From: Adlercreutzia murintestinalis
Lineage (GTDB): Bacteria > Actinomycetota > Coriobacteriia > Coriobacteriales > Eggerthellaceae
DNA: 43,065 bases
Reading direction: 5' to 3'
Assembly (NCBI RefSeq): GCF_943192905.1
Contig: NZ_CALPCC010000019.1
Span: 1 to 43,065, forward strand
The notes beneath the pieces were generated by a model. That model ran no database searches. It had not been told where the DNA came from and saw only the letters and a program-made list of their open reading frames with translations. The translations under genes were made by a program, and so were the position numbers. This document shows, one piece after another, positions 23,244 through 32,573 of the stretch (positions within the stretch are counted from its first letter, which is position 1; each line of letters starts with the position of its first letter).

Positions 23244-25355
23244 GTGAGTGATTGGATAGCTTTTTCAGGAGCCTTGACGCTCTTTCTCCTGTTGGTGATT
23301 TTACCTGGGTATCTAATCGCACGCTCCATCGGTGCAACCAGGTACCTCTCGGCCGTAGCAGCCGCTCCCATAAGCTGCACCGTTTTCTCACTCTGCGGAA
23401 TCGTGCTCTTTCGCCTTGGATTTCCAGGGCATATCCCCTTACTTGCATGCACGTTCGGCCTGGCGATCCTTGCCATGATTGGCGCCCTCGTTCTGAATGC
23501 CCTTAAGAGACGCCCTGCCCGAGAAGCCTTCCTTCCCCGGCATTTCACATCGCAACATCTGGATTGGCGATTTGCGATTCTCTATGTTGGGGTAGGCATG
23601 GCCGTAATTGCTATTCTATTCCTTAATTACATTGGCGATCCTACAAATGTCAATCAGATGGATGACAATGTCACCCATCTCACCACCATTGCCGATATGG
23701 TCAATGTAGGAAACTATTCCATGGTAGATTCTTCCTCGTATGTGGGAATAGTGCCCGACAACCAGATCATCAATCCTTCGCGCTCATACTATCCGGAAGG
23801 ATTCCATATTCTCGTCTCCCTCTTAATCTCGCTGACGGGGCTGCCTATCGGTATAGCTGAAAATGCCGTGATTTATGGCTTCGTGGCCATACTCTATCCC
23901 TTAGGATTCTCGCTGTTCATGCAGCTCGCATTCCCAGCAAATCGAACCGTAGTGATGTTCGGCGCCTTCCTGACCTGCGCTTGTGTCATGTTTCCAACGC
24001 GGTGCCTTGTGGTTAATGGCTTCTACCCATTTACCACAGGTATGGCCCTGGTTCCCATAGCTCTTTCTCTTGGCGTTCTTTCATGCGCGATTCATCTTTC
24101 ACGAGAAGCGCGATTGCGCTGGTTTGTCCTGGCATTGCTTGTATTCGCTGGCGTTGCGTGCATACATCCCAGCGCATTCCTTGCAGCATTGGCTATGCTG
24201 GTTCCGTTCATCGTTTTAAAACTCGTTCCCTTTTTGGCAAAGCGCTCCGATACCAGCGCGCCCTTACCTCGAAGGCGCCTGATCGTGTACCAGCTGCTCG
24301 CTCTGACTGGAATCGCGATCATCTGGCTGATTCTCTATAAACTACCTTTTCTCTCAAGTCTTGTTAGCTTCGAGTGGGATTACCATGTCTCCCTGCGAAC
24401 CGCTCTCCTGTACCTGGCTACTATGGCCCTGCGTCTACAAATCCCTGCAATACTGCTCGCCATTCTTGTATTCACTGGCTTTGTACGGGCCGCCTGCAGC
24501 AAGCAAACTCTCTGGCTTTCCGCTTCATTCGCTTTCATCGCTTTCTTGTACATCACAACCATTGCAGGCAGCGGAACGGTGAAGCATGTGGCTGGGGGTT
24601 TCTGGTATACCGATCCTGAGCGTCTCTCTGCTATGGTAGCAATCGTAGCAGTGCCATTAACCGCCTGCGCGTTTGCTCTCATATACGAAATTGTGAAGAA
24701 AGCGCTTCGCTCTCTCGTCCCTGCGAAAGAACATATTGGATCAAAACCTCTTGCCTTCCTAGTTGCAGCCTGTTTGCTCTGCGGCTTCTGTATCCTTGAT
24801 TTTGCTCCCGTCTATAACACGTACGGTAAGCAACAAGACACACCGTTCGGAGTTACCACGTATCAAATATCCATGTTTTTCAATGGAGGAAACGACTATC
24901 TCGTATATAGCCCTGAAGAAGAAGCTTTCGTGAAAAAGGTGAAAGAAATCATTCCCGAAAATTCCACCGTACTCAATTTTCCCGCTGATGGCTCAATCCT
25001 TGCAGGACCTTTGAATGGATTGAACGTGTATTATCGTACCTATAACGTCGGAACTAATGACAACAACGATAATAGCTCTGTCATCCGAAAGAGCGATAGC
25101 CCTCTCACCACGAACCCGACTACAACAAAGGCCCTTGATGAAACGGGTCTCGAGTACATCCTTCTCCTTGATAACGAAACGTTAGACGAGGTTGATGACC
25201 TGGATAGCACCGTATTCGGGGATCTGAATAAATTCACTCCACGACAGTGGCTCGGCCTTCTTCAGATCACCGACGATACGCCTGGCTTGGAACTCGTTCT
25301 CTCGGAAGGCGATATGCGCCTTTACAAAATAGAGAACGCAACAACGGAAGAGTAG
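23244..25355 (+). CDS. DUF6541-type large membrane protein (GT-C-like)
   Basis: The product is 703 aa with about 13 hydrophobic segments between residues 1 and 530, then a soluble C-terminal domain (about 540-703) predicted outside the membrane. The first large loop has an acidic motif (NQMDDNVTHLTTIADMV, about residues 135-155), of the kind GT-C glycosyltransferases use to bind lipid-phosphate sugars. A second conserved loop reads NPSRSYYPEGFHILVSLL. The start is GTG at 23244. DUF6541 proteins are common in actinobacterial polysaccharide loci. It could be the lipid-linked-sugar transferase or the polymerase missing from this locus, but neither is shown. It is more AT-rich than its neighbours. 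Confidence 0.75.
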   Translation: MSDWIAFSGALTLFLLLVILPGYLIARSIGATRYLSAVAAAPISCTVFSLCGIVLFRLGFPGHIPLLACTFGLAILAMIGALVLNALKRRPAREAFLPRHFTSQHLDWRFAILYVGVGMAVIAILFLNYIGDPTNVNQMDDNVTHLTTIADMVNVGNYSMVDSSSYVGIVPDNQIINPSRSYYPEGFHILVSLLISLTGLPIGIAENAVIYGFVAILYPLGFSLFMQLAFPANRTVVMFGAFLTCACVMFPTRCLVVNGFYPFTTGMALVPIALSLGVLSCAIHLSREARLRWFVLALLVFAGVACIHPSAFLAALAMLVPFIVLKLVPFLAKRSDTSAPLPRRRLIVYQLLALTGIAIIWLILYKLPFLSSLVSFEWDYHVSLRTALLYLATMALRLQIPAILLAILVFTGFVRAACSKQTLWLSASFAFIAFLYITTIAGSGTVKHVAGGFWYTDPERLSAMVAIVAVPLTACAFALIYEIVKKALRSLVPAKEHIGSKPLAFLVAACLLCGFCILDFAPVYNTYGKQQDTPFGVTTYQISMFFNGGNDYLVYSPEEEAFVKKVKEIIPENSTVLNFPADGSILAGPLNGLNVYYRTYNVGTNDNNDNSSVIRKSDSPLTTNPTTTKALDETGLEYILLLDNETLDEVDDLDSTVFGDLNKFTPRQWLGLLQITDDTPGLELVLSEGDMRLYKIENATTEE

Positions 25356-25358
25356 ATT

Positions 25359-26432
25359 GTGACTCCGCAACCTAAAGTCAGCCTGCTGATACCGATCTAT
25401 AACGTGGAGACGTATCTGCACGAATGCCTTGATTCTGCGGCTGCCCAAACGCTGCACGATATCGAAATCATCTGCATCAACGACGGCTCTACTGACAGCA
25501 GCCGCGCGATCATCAACGAGTACCTAGCCGACCCGCGCTTCCGCGTGATCGATAAGCCGAATTCTGGGTACGGTGCCTCCATGAACCAAGGGCTTGATGC
25601 GGCGACCGGCGAATATATCGGCATCTTAGAGCCGGATGACTTCATAGAGCCTGACATGATGGAGTTGTATTATCAAACCGCTCAAGAGCACCACGCCGAC
25701 ATGGTAAAAGGGAACTTCTACTATTACTGGAGCACCCCGAGCGAGCGCAATGTTCTCTCGGGCCTCGTGAAAGAAGATATGTGCGGCAAAGTCGTCGACC
25801 CCATTGACGATGACCGAGTCTTTCATATCGAACCTTCTATTTGGTCGGCTCTCTATCGCACGGAATTCATCAGAGACCACAACATCCGCTTCAATGAAAC
25901 ACCGGGTGCGTCTTACCAAGATGCATCGTTCGCGTTCGCCGTGTTAGCTCACGCCACACGCGTCGTATTCATTCACGAAGCACATCTGCACTACCGGCAA
26001 GATAACGAAGCGTCTTCCGTCAACTCCCCTGGCAAGGTATTCTGCGTATGCGAGGAATACCAGGCCATCGAAGATATGATCGACGAACTGCCCAATAAGG
26101 AGCGCGCGCAGCGATTACACGAGGTGTTTCTGCGCACGAAGTACAACGCCTACCTTTGGAACTTCTTCCGCCTGAGCGAAGATCTCCGAAGAGAATTCCT
26201 TGCAGAGTTCTCTTCGCAGTTTAGGGCGCATAAAGATGCGGGAGAGATAAACCCTGAGAAATTCGAGTGGTACAACCTGCGCGATATGGATTGGATCATC
26301 AATGATCCCGACTTCTTTCAAGCGATCTCATTTTATGGGCCTGAACGACCACGCCTAAAAACGGTGCTACACGCGTTGGGAACAGGCGGTCTTACATATA
26401 TGCATAAGCTCCGCGCGTTTCAGAAAAGGTAG
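25359..26432 (+). CDS. GT2 glycosyltransferase (module A)
   Basis: This 357-aa enzyme is an inverting GT-A transferase of family 2. The nucleotide-binding start is VSLLIPIYNVETYLHECLDS, with ICINDGSTDSS and the metal site EPDDF at about residues 87-91. The acceptor half contains AYNAYLWNF-like and HYRQDNEASS segments. The start is GTG at 25359, 3 bases after the previous stop. It is a close paralogue of the gene at 27683-28762: over the first 91 aligned residues I count 81 identities (89%), far more than over the rest. Together with the next gene it forms a module repeated once downstream. Sugar specificity is unknown. Confidence 0.9.
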   Translation: MTPQPKVSLLIPIYNVETYLHECLDSAAAQTLHDIEIICINDGSTDSSRAIINEYLADPRFRVIDKPNSGYGASMNQGLDAATGEYIGILEPDDFIEPDMMELYYQTAQEHHADMVKGNFYYYWSTPSERNVLSGLVKEDMCGKVVDPIDDDRVFHIEPSIWSALYRTEFIRDHNIRFNETPGASYQDASFAFAVLAHATRVVFIHEAHLHYRQDNEASSVNSPGKVFCVCEEYQAIEDMIDELPNKERAQRLHEVFLRTKYNAYLWNFFRLSEDLRREFLAEFSSQFRAHKDAGEINPEKFEWYNLRDMDWIINDPDFFQAISFYGPERPRLKTVLHALGTGGLTYMHKLRAFQKR

Positions 26433-26442
26433 CTGAATCCGC

Positions 26443-27690
26443 ATGCCTGCTTTCTCCCTCATAGTGCCGGTGTATAACGTTGAGGACTACCTGCCGCAAT
26501 GCCTTGAGTCGCTACGTGCTCAGACCATGGAGGATATCGAGATCATCTGCGTTAATGACGGATCGACCGACAACTCCAAACAAATAGCAGAGCAATACGC
26601 TCAAGCTGACGATCGCATCAGCGTGGTAAACAAAGCCAATGGCGGTCTTTCCTCTGCTCGCAATGTCGGCATCCGGGCAGCCACGGGCGATTACCTCTGC
26701 TTCATAGATTCGGATGACCTGATCTTGCCTGATTCATGCGCGATCCTCTTGCAAACATTCCAAAACACCGGCGCAGACGTGGTCACCTTCGGCGCAACAT
26801 GCTACCCAGACTTCTGTTTCAATAGCTTCATCGAAGAAATGACCACAACGCGAGATGCGGTATACGATAGCTTTTCGGGCGATATTCTTTTCAAGGAGCA
26901 TTCGCATCCATATGCATGTCGCACTGCTGTAAGACGATCCTTTCTGAAAGAGCAGGGCATATCCTTCGACGAGAACGTGCCCTTCGGAGAAGACCAAGTA
27001 TTCCATTTTGCCTTGTATCCTCGCGCGAACAAAGTTGCCTTCATCAGAGATAAGCTGTATCTATACCGGATCGGGCGCGAAGGGTCATTGACGACCGCTC
27101 GCAGCAATGACCACGCGCGCAAATTGAAAGAGCATTGCAATCTAGTCACCCTCATTGCAAAAGACTGGCAATCGCTCGGACTCATGGGAGAATACGGGAC
27201 CGACTTGCTCGATTGGTCGGTTGAATTCTTGGTGCCTCCCCTTGATGAACTTGATGCCGAACAACGCCCTGACGTATTCGAGGCGATCAAGGAGTCTTGG
27301 AATTCATGGTTTGGTGACGAAGATGCTGTTCTGCGTGCTCTCGATGGGAGATCCCGCGATCTTGCCGCTCTGGTTTACAAGGACGTCTATGATGATAAGC
27401 AGTTCCTCTACGCTGTAAAGCATTTCTTTACAGGCCGCACCTCTCAAGCCCAGCCCACGTTTGGAAGACACATCAAGAACATCTTGAAACGAATTGCTCC
27501 TATCTCCCTCATCAGGGCTTTACGTCATAGCCGAAACGCCAACTCCACCCGTAAGCACGCACAATGGTACGCTGATGATGCTGCATACCGGGCGCGCTCC
27601 TTAGAGCGCGTGAAACGAGAAGTTACGCAAAAAGCGTTCAACGAAAGTGATAACGAGAATGCTTCGACGAAGAGGCGAGCGCATGAGTGA
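26443..27690 (+). CDS. GT2 glycosyltransferase (module B)
   Basis: The product is 415 aa. The GT2 domain starts FSLIVPVYNVEDYLPQCLES, with ICVNDGSTDNS and the DxD-type motif IDSDDL (about residues 87-92). A longer C-terminal half follows with the segments DILFKEHSHPYACRTAVRRSFL and EDQVFHFALYPRANKVAFI, which the paralogue at 28749-29987 shares as DILFKERSHPFTWRTAFRRQFL and EDQIFLFQAYPLSKKTVFI. The last 60 residues are basic and charged. The stop overlaps the next gene by 8 bases. It is part of a duplicated two-gene unit (A-B-A'-B'). Acceptor and donor are unknown. Confidence 0.9.
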   Translation: MPAFSLIVPVYNVEDYLPQCLESLRAQTMEDIEIICVNDGSTDNSKQIAEQYAQADDRISVVNKANGGLSSARNVGIRAATGDYLCFIDSDDLILPDSCAILLQTFQNTGADVVTFGATCYPDFCFNSFIEEMTTTRDAVYDSFSGDILFKEHSHPYACRTAVRRSFLKEQGISFDENVPFGEDQVFHFALYPRANKVAFIRDKLYLYRIGREGSLTTARSNDHARKLKEHCNLVTLIAKDWQSLGLMGEYGTDLLDWSVEFLVPPLDELDAEQRPDVFEAIKESWNSWFGDEDAVLRALDGRSRDLAALVYKDVYDDKQFLYAVKHFFTGRTSQAQPTFGRHIKNILKRIAPISLIRALRHSRNANSTRKHAQWYADDAAYRARSLERVKREVTQKAFNESDNENASTKRRAHE

Positions 27691-28762
27691 AACGAGGTGC
27701 CCCAAAGTCAGCTTGCTCATTCCCGTCTATAACGTAGACGCCTATCTGCGCACATGCTTGAACTCCGCGGCCGCCCAAACACTGCACGATATCGAGATCA
27801 TCTGCATCAACGACGGATCGACCGATGGCAGCCGTGCGATCATCGACGAATATCTGAGCGACCCGCGCTTCCGCGTGATCGACAAGCCGAATTCCGGATA
27901 TGGCGCCTCCATGAATCAGGGACTTGATGCGGCCACCGGCGAGTATATCGGCATCTTGGAATCCGATGATTTCTTCGATGCTGATGCGCTTGAAGTGCTC
28001 TACGATGCAGCTACGGCTGCAAATGCTGACGTGGCGAAGGCGGATTTCTACTTCTATTGGTCCATGCCAACACCGCGCGACAAGCGCTTCGGCTGGGTGA
28101 AGCCGAACGATGCCGGCGTGCATGACCCCCGCATGTTCACCAATGTGTTCTATCGTAAGCCCTCCATTTGGTCAGGTCTCTATCAGCACAGCTTCTTAGA
28201 ACAGAACAAAATCCGTTTCACTGAAACGCCGGGTGCGTCATTCCAAGACACGGCGTTTAATTTCAAGGTGTGGGCTTGCGCGCAGCGCGCGGTGCTGATC
28301 GACCGAGCGCTTCTCCATTACCGCCAAGACAACGAAGCCTCGTCGGTCAATTCGCCAGCCAAGGCATTCTGCATATGCGACGAATACGACGAAATCGCAC
28401 GCTTCGTGAGCGTGCGGGCAGACGCAGAGGAACTGCGTCCCATTGCAGCGAAAGCGCGCTACGATGCGTATATGTGGAACTATGAGCGACTAGCACCTGA
28501 GCTGCGAGCGAGTTTCGCACGGCGCATGGCTGAGGATTTCCGCGCCGAAGATAGATCGGGAGCGAACGCCTACGATCTGCTGGAACCCTGGAAGGTCATC
28601 GACCGCAAAGCCATCATCGCAGACCCGATCGCCTTCTGCGAAGAGAAGGAACGTGGCGCCCAGCACGGAAAACTCTCAACATTGGTGCGCTGCTTCCGAG
28701 CAGGTGGGTTACCTTTGGTGCTTCGCGCCATAACGAGCAAGGTGCGCAATGAGAACTACTGA
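27683..28762 (+). CDS. GT2 glycosyltransferase (module A')
   Basis: The product is 359 aa from ATG 27683, chosen over an upstream in-frame ATG at 27647 because GAGGCGAGCG precedes it and the overlap with the previous gene is then only 8 bases. The GT2 core reads VSLLIPVYNVDAYLRTCLNS, ICINDGSTDGS and ESDDF. It is paralogous to 25359-26432, nearly identical through the nucleotide-binding half and divergent in the middle, with HYRQDNEASSVNSP conserved again later. This patchy identity suggests partial gene conversion or a hybrid duplicate, presumably keeping the donor sugar while changing the acceptor (inference). Confidence 0.9.
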   Translation: MSETRCPKVSLLIPVYNVDAYLRTCLNSAAAQTLHDIEIICINDGSTDGSRAIIDEYLSDPRFRVIDKPNSGYGASMNQGLDAATGEYIGILESDDFFDADALEVLYDAATAANADVAKADFYFYWSMPTPRDKRFGWVKPNDAGVHDPRMFTNVFYRKPSIWSGLYQHSFLEQNKIRFTETPGASFQDTAFNFKVWACAQRAVLIDRALLHYRQDNEASSVNSPAKAFCICDEYDEIARFVSVRADAEELRPIAAKARYDAYMWNYERLAPELRASFARRMAEDFRAEDRSGANAYDLLEPWKVIDRKAIIADPIAFCEEKERGAQHGKLSTLVRCFRAGGLPLVLRAITSKVRNENY

Positions 28763-29987
28763 ACGAACGGCACAACACACGGCGCGTCCAGCCGCTGCTC
28801 AAACAGACGGTGAACGCGAGAACATCCCTCGCATCTCGGTGATCATGCCCGTCTACAACGTGGAAGACTACCTTGCGTGGAGTGTGAAGTCGGTGCTCGA
28901 CCAGTCGTACCCGAGCTTCGAGTTGATCTGTGTGGACGATGGTTCCATTGATGGATCAGGCGCCTTGCTTGATGCGCTTGCCGCAACTGATGACCGCATC
29001 GTCGCCGTTCACCAACCGAACAGCGGCCCCTCAAAAGCACGCAACACCGGCATGGACCGTGCAATGGGCGATGTGGTCACCTTCCTTGATTCTGACGACT
29101 TCATGCGCCTCGACGCGCTGCAAACGATCGCAGCCGCCTACACGGCCGCCCCTTTCGACGCGCTCGTCTATGGGGCCGATGCCTATCCGCCCTCGGAAGG
29201 GTCCGCGTGGCTCACCGAAGTGCTCTCGCCGCACGACGCGGAATACGATGCCTTCCACCCAGACATCCTCTTCAAAGAGAGGTCTCATCCATTCACATGG
29301 CGCACGGCATTTCGCCGACAGTTCCTGCAAACGAACAGCATCCGCTATGATGAGAACACCGATTTCGCTGAGGATCAGATATTCCTCTTTCAGGCTTACC
29401 CGCTGTCGAAGAAGACTGTGTTCATAGCCGACAAGCTGATCGGATATCGCGTGAAGCGCAAGAATTCGCTGATGGCGTTGCGTTTCGACGACTTGAGCAT
29501 GCGCTCCGATGAGCATATCGATGCCCTCGAGAAGATCCTAAGCCACTGGAGCAGTTCAGGTTATCTCGCTCGGTGGCCCCATGAGATGTTCGTCTGGAGC
29601 ATGGATTTCATGCTCGGCAGCCTTATACACAGCGCGAACGCGGGCGCTTTCGACGATGCCGCAGGTAAACTGAGCATACTCTGGCAGCGGTACTTCGATC
29701 AGGGTTTTCTGACCGAACAGACGCACGCCAAGATCACAGGCCCCATCGTGCGCGCCGTGATGGATCCGAACCAACGTATCTCTTCACGGCAGTTGATGCT
29801 CGCTCTCTTCACTCTGCGGCGCCACACGTTCGGTCTGCGCTACGCATTGCGCCAAGCTGCCGAGCAACTGCGTGCACGCCTTCAGAGCAAACGCACGCAC
29901 GCTGCCTATGATGAATGGACCCAAGCCGACGCCCAAGCCCGTCGAGCTGCCAAAGATATCCTTCTTGGCAACTCCAACCGCTCATAG
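28749..29987 (+). CDS. GT2 glycosyltransferase (module B')
   Basis: The product is 412 aa and overlaps the previous gene by 14 bases. It has a 20-30 residue polar N-terminal extension before the GT2 domain (ISVIMPVYNVEDYLAWSVKS, ICVDDGSIDGS, LDSDDF). The C-terminal half is collinear with 26443-27690 but much more diverged from it than A' is from A. Its end is helical and basic (RHTFGLRYALRQAAEQLRARLQSKRTH). It is the last gene of the first plus-strand block; a 117-base gap with a promoter-like element follows. The substrate is unknown. Confidence 0.9.
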   Translation: MRTTERTAQHTARPAAAQTDGERENIPRISVIMPVYNVEDYLAWSVKSVLDQSYPSFELICVDDGSIDGSGALLDALAATDDRIVAVHQPNSGPSKARNTGMDRAMGDVVTFLDSDDFMRLDALQTIAAAYTAAPFDALVYGADAYPPSEGSAWLTEVLSPHDAEYDAFHPDILFKERSHPFTWRTAFRRQFLQTNSIRYDENTDFAEDQIFLFQAYPLSKKTVFIADKLIGYRVKRKNSLMALRFDDLSMRSDEHIDALEKILSHWSSSGYLARWPHEMFVWSMDFMLGSLIHSANAGAFDDAAGKLSILWQRYFDQGFLTEQTHAKITGPIVRAVMDPNQRISSRQLMLALFTLRRHTFGLRYALRQAAEQLRARLQSKRTHAAYDEWTQADAQARRAAKDILLGNSNRS

Positions 29988-30045
29988 CGTTCCCCTTAAA
30001 CGTAAATCTCCTTTTCCAAAACAGCCATCTTAGCAAATCGTGCTA

Positions 30046-30064
30046 TCTTGCCGTAAAATCATGC
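30046..30064 (+). promoter_or_regulatory. 19-bp element, copy 1 (promoter-like, TAAAAT)
   Basis: The sequence tcttgccgtaaaatcatgc is found here, 40 bases upstream of the DPM1-like GT2 gene, and again identically at 32574-32592, 43 bases upstream of the DUF2304 gene. TAAAAT (30054-30059) can serve as a -10, with TTAGCA at 30030 as a possible -35. It sits in the only sizeable gap (29988-30104) of this block. Confidence 0.6.
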
Positions 30065-30104
30065 TCATGCACGACACTGATGAAACTACGATACAGGTGA
30101 GCGC

Positions 30105-30797
30105 TTGAAGACCCTGCTGATCATACCGGCATACAACGAAGAGGAATCGATCGAATCCACGGTTGAATCCATCCGCCGCACCGTGCCTGAGGTGGACATC
30201 CTCATCGTGAACGACGGCTCCACCGATGGAACGGTGGGGATCTGCCGCAGAAACGGCTATCCGTTCTTGGACCTGAGCACCAACCTCGGGCTTGCGGGCG
30301 GCTTTCAAGCGGGCATGAAATACGCATTGCGGCACGGCTACGATTGCGCCATTCAATTCGATGCCGACGGCCAACATCTACCCGAATACGTTCCAGCGCT
30401 CGCCGAGGCTGCTCAAAATGCTGATATCGTGATAGGGTCGCGGTTCCTTGAGGGCAAGAAGGGTGCCTCCATGCGCTCGCTCGGCAGCAGCCTGATCCGC
30501 GGTGCCATCAAGCTGACCACCGGCAAGACCATCACCGACCCCACCTCTGGCATGCGCGCCTTCAATGCGCGCATGATCAAGCAGATGGCAAAGGGCCTGA
30601 ACTACGGCCCAGAGCCTGACACTATCTCATATCTGATCAAGCGCGCCGACGCCCAGGTGGTCGAAGTGCCGGTGACCATGGCCGACCGCACCGCCGGCGA
30701 AAGCTACCTCAACCCGTGGCGCTCGTCGGTCTATATGATGCAGATGACCATATCCATCCTGCTCATGCAATTCTTCCGCAAGAAAGTGGCCTCATGA
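30105..30797 (+). CDS. GT2 polyprenyl-phosphate glycosyltransferase (DPM1-like)
   Basis: The product is 230 aa and has the DPM1/DPG-synthase type GT2 domain only: LLIIPAYNEEESIESTVESI, ILIVNDGSTDGT, QFDADGQH as metal site and MRSLGSSLIRGAIKLTTGKTITDPTSGMRAF as acceptor loop. There is no membrane segment, so it needs a membrane partner. Such genes are normally followed directly by a DUF2304 gene; here that partner lies at 32636, beyond two opposite-strand genes. The start is TTG 30105 with AGGTGA upstream. It probably makes a polyprenyl-phosphate-linked sugar used outside the membrane. The stop TGA abuts the stop of the convergent gene in TGATCA. Confidence 0.88.
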   Translation: MKTLLIIPAYNEEESIESTVESIRRTVPEVDILIVNDGSTDGTVGICRRNGYPFLDLSTNLGLAGGFQAGMKYALRHGYDCAIQFDADGQHLPEYVPALAEAAQNADIVIGSRFLEGKKGASMRSLGSSLIRGAIKLTTGKTITDPTSGMRAFNARMIKQMAKGLNYGPEPDTISYLIKRADAQVVEVPVTMADRTAGESYLNPWRSSVYMMQMTISILLMQFFRKKVAS

Positions 30798-31589
30798 TCA
30801 CCGCTTGCTTATACCGAACGCTTTCATCCTGCGAAAGAGCGTAGCGCGGCTAACGCCCGCTACCTGTGCGGCTTCTTCTGCGCTCAGCTCATCGCGTGCG
30901 TACTTCTCAATCGCATCTATCAGCTTCAGCTGATCAACACGCTTGGACGGCCGACCGAGTTTCTTCTGGCTTTTCGCCACATCAAGACTCTCCTTGCGCC
31001 GTGCATCCAAATAGCTCTTCTCCTTTACGTAGAGCATCTTCAAAAGCGCATGCATCTCTACACGATTCGAGTCATCAATTTTGAAACCATCACCACATAC
31101 GACCTTCCCCGCACAAACAGCCTCAAGGATCGCACGAAGGGCGTCGGATGACCTTGGCCCTATATCTCGCGCAGCAAGGTCAACCACTTCTTCCATAGCC
31201 GCATTCGAATCGGCAACCACGTACAAATTATCTCCCGAGTACGTCCTTTCCGTCCTGATTAGCCACTCCAGTTTATTCAGATACGGCATGTCCACCTCAT
31301 CGAGCAGCTTCCAAAGGTCTTCGCGGTTCTCCGCCGGGGCGCGCTCGCTGACAAAGACTGGTGTCTTATTCTCTCGTACATACTCTGCTCGCCGCAGATC
31401 AAGGTTGATGCCAGGAATCCCTTGGAACAGCGGGGCCTCGAGCAGCTCTATCACGCTGTAATTGGGTCGAATGCCGTACACATAGGTCCCGTCTTCGTAT
31501 TCGGTATAAGTGATTCTTGCAACCCAATATTCCATAAGGGTTTCCGGATCCCTTACGCAGATGATTCCACGAGTGACAGCCTCCCTCAT
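30798..31589 (-). CDS. HTH protein partnered with HipA-like kinase, N-terminal domain unrecognised
   Basis: The product is 263 aa from ATG 31589, which overlaps the kinase stop (ATGA), so the two are translationally coupled. The C-terminus (about residues 210-263) is a resolvase/invertase-type helix-turn-helix: KKLGRPSKRVDQLKLIDAIEK, then LSAEEAAQVAGVSRATLFRRM. There is no recombinase catalytic domain. The N-terminal 200 residues are mixed alpha/beta (YWVARITYTEYEDGTYVYGIRP, TPVFVSERAPAENREDLWKLL) and match no family I know. In a HipA-like module the DNA-binding partner is usually the antitoxin/autorepressor (HipB). This much larger protein after the kinase may play that role, or may be a phosphorylation substrate. 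Both are inferences. Confidence 0.7.
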   Translation of the reverse strand: MREAVTRGIICVRDPETLMEYWVARITYTEYEDGTYVYGIRPNYSVIELLEAPLFQGIPGINLDLRRAEYVRENKTPVFVSERAPAENREDLWKLLDEVDMPYLNKLEWLIRTERTYSGDNLYVVADSNAAMEEVVDLAARDIGPRSSDALRAILEAVCAGKVVCGDGFKIDDSNRVEMHALLKMLYVKEKSYLDARRKESLDVAKSQKKLGRPSKRVDQLKLIDAIEKYARDELSAEEAAQVAGVSRATLFRRMKAFGISKR

Positions 31590-32443
31590 TGCGAAGCCCT
31601 CCCATCGCCTTGCGCGCCCTGAAGCAGAATGAGCTGATAGCGCATATCGAGCATCTTCATATAAAACGAGCGTCTCATATCGCTGATTCCTGGAATACTT
31701 TCGATGAGATCGCGCACATCCCGCATGTCCAACGTATCGAGAACATACTCCAGCGCATCGTTGCATTCAGCGAACCGACCCGAAGAGATAACCTCACAAT
31801 ACGAGCTCTTCTGCCCATCCAGCTTGATCTGTGATGTTGGAAAGCCGTAAATGCGCTTCTTCATTTCTTCATCGCTCTCTATCACCTCACGGATTGCATC
31901 GTCATCACGCAAGCGAGGGAAAAGGCAAGATCCGTTGTCGAAGACCGGAGCCAACCGATACTTGTTATCCTCCTTGAGAAAGCCCCAGTTCGCTCCATGT
32001 CGATCGAAGTTGCCAATAAAAGCATCCACGATGAACATGCGCCAAAAGGTAGCGATAGTCTCATCCACATTCGTAAGCTTGCTATTGTCCTCAAGCATTC
32101 TCATGATGTCGATGTATTCGTATTGGTACCGATCCTTGTCCTCTTCGAGCGTGCTTTCACCTACATCGTTGAAGGGCACGAATTGTGTGTCGCCGACATT
32201 GAAATCACGACAAACAACAACATGGTGTTCTTCATAAGTACCCAATAGCGTATCTTGGGCCTTCATGCCTGCTAATTCGAATATACGCGAACCGAGATGT
32301 TCGGAAACGTGGTTGAATCTTTTTCCGAAGGCATCCTCAGCTTGAAACTTAACCATATAAAGGCCATCATCCATGACGATGCCCCGCTTACGTTCACTGC
32401 CTGCATACTGCTTTCCGCTATCAGGGAACGAGGAAAAATCCAT
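31586..32443 (-). CDS. HipA/CtkA-like serine/threonine kinase
   Basis: The product is 285 aa and corresponds to the C-terminal kinase part of HipA. Candidate ATP-binding Lys32 lies in YMVKFQ, the catalytic loop is NFDRHGANWGF (Asp147, Asn152) and the metal-binding Asp169 is in APVFDNGSCLFP. The N-terminal subdomain-1 of classical HipA is missing, as in H. pylori CtkA. I chose ATG 32443 (AAGGA, 5 bases spacing) over ATG 32461. HipA-type kinases phosphorylate a cellular Ser/Thr target to slow growth. The gene is upstream of, and coupled to, the HTH gene, and its promoter overlaps inverted repeats at 32482-32506. Opposite orientation and AT-richness mark it as foreign to the polysaccharide locus. 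Confidence 0.8.
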   Translation of the reverse strand: MDFSSFPDSGKQYAGSERKRGIVMDDGLYMVKFQAEDAFGKRFNHVSEHLGSRIFELAGMKAQDTLLGTYEEHHVVVCRDFNVGDTQFVPFNDVGESTLEEDKDRYQYEYIDIMRMLEDNSKLTNVDETIATFWRMFIVDAFIGNFDRHGANWGFLKEDNKYRLAPVFDNGSCLFPRLRDDDAIREVIESDEEMKKRIYGFPTSQIKLDGQKSSYCEVISSGRFAECNDALEYVLDTLDMRDVRDLIESIPGISDMRRSFYMKMLDMRYQLILLQGAQGDGRASQ

Positions 32444-32481
32444 CGCTTTCCTTAATCTCATAATTGCTGATAGATATTTTT

Positions 32482-32506
32482 GATATTATATCAGTTACAT
32501 AATATC
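32482..32506 (-). promoter_or_regulatory. AT-rich promoter and inverted repeat upstream of the HipA-like gene
   Basis: GATATTAT (32482-32489) and ATAATATC (32499-32506) form an 8-9-8 inverted repeat. On the minus strand TATAAT lies at 32490-32485, a consensus -10, overlapping the repeat. This layout suits autorepression by the module's own HTH protein. The surrounding row 32461-32520 has only 13 G/C of 60 bases by hand count. Confidence 0.6.
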
Positions 32507-32573
32507 TCATATATACCAGTTAGTAATTTTGAGATTCCCCATTGACACACCAACTCTATCGCCAATCAACTGT

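Noticed and set aside
30798-31589. Site-specific recombinase suggested by the resolvase-type HTH
   Set aside because: Only the C-terminal HTH is present. The catalytic serine-recombinase domain is absent from the N-terminal part, so recombination activity is not supported.
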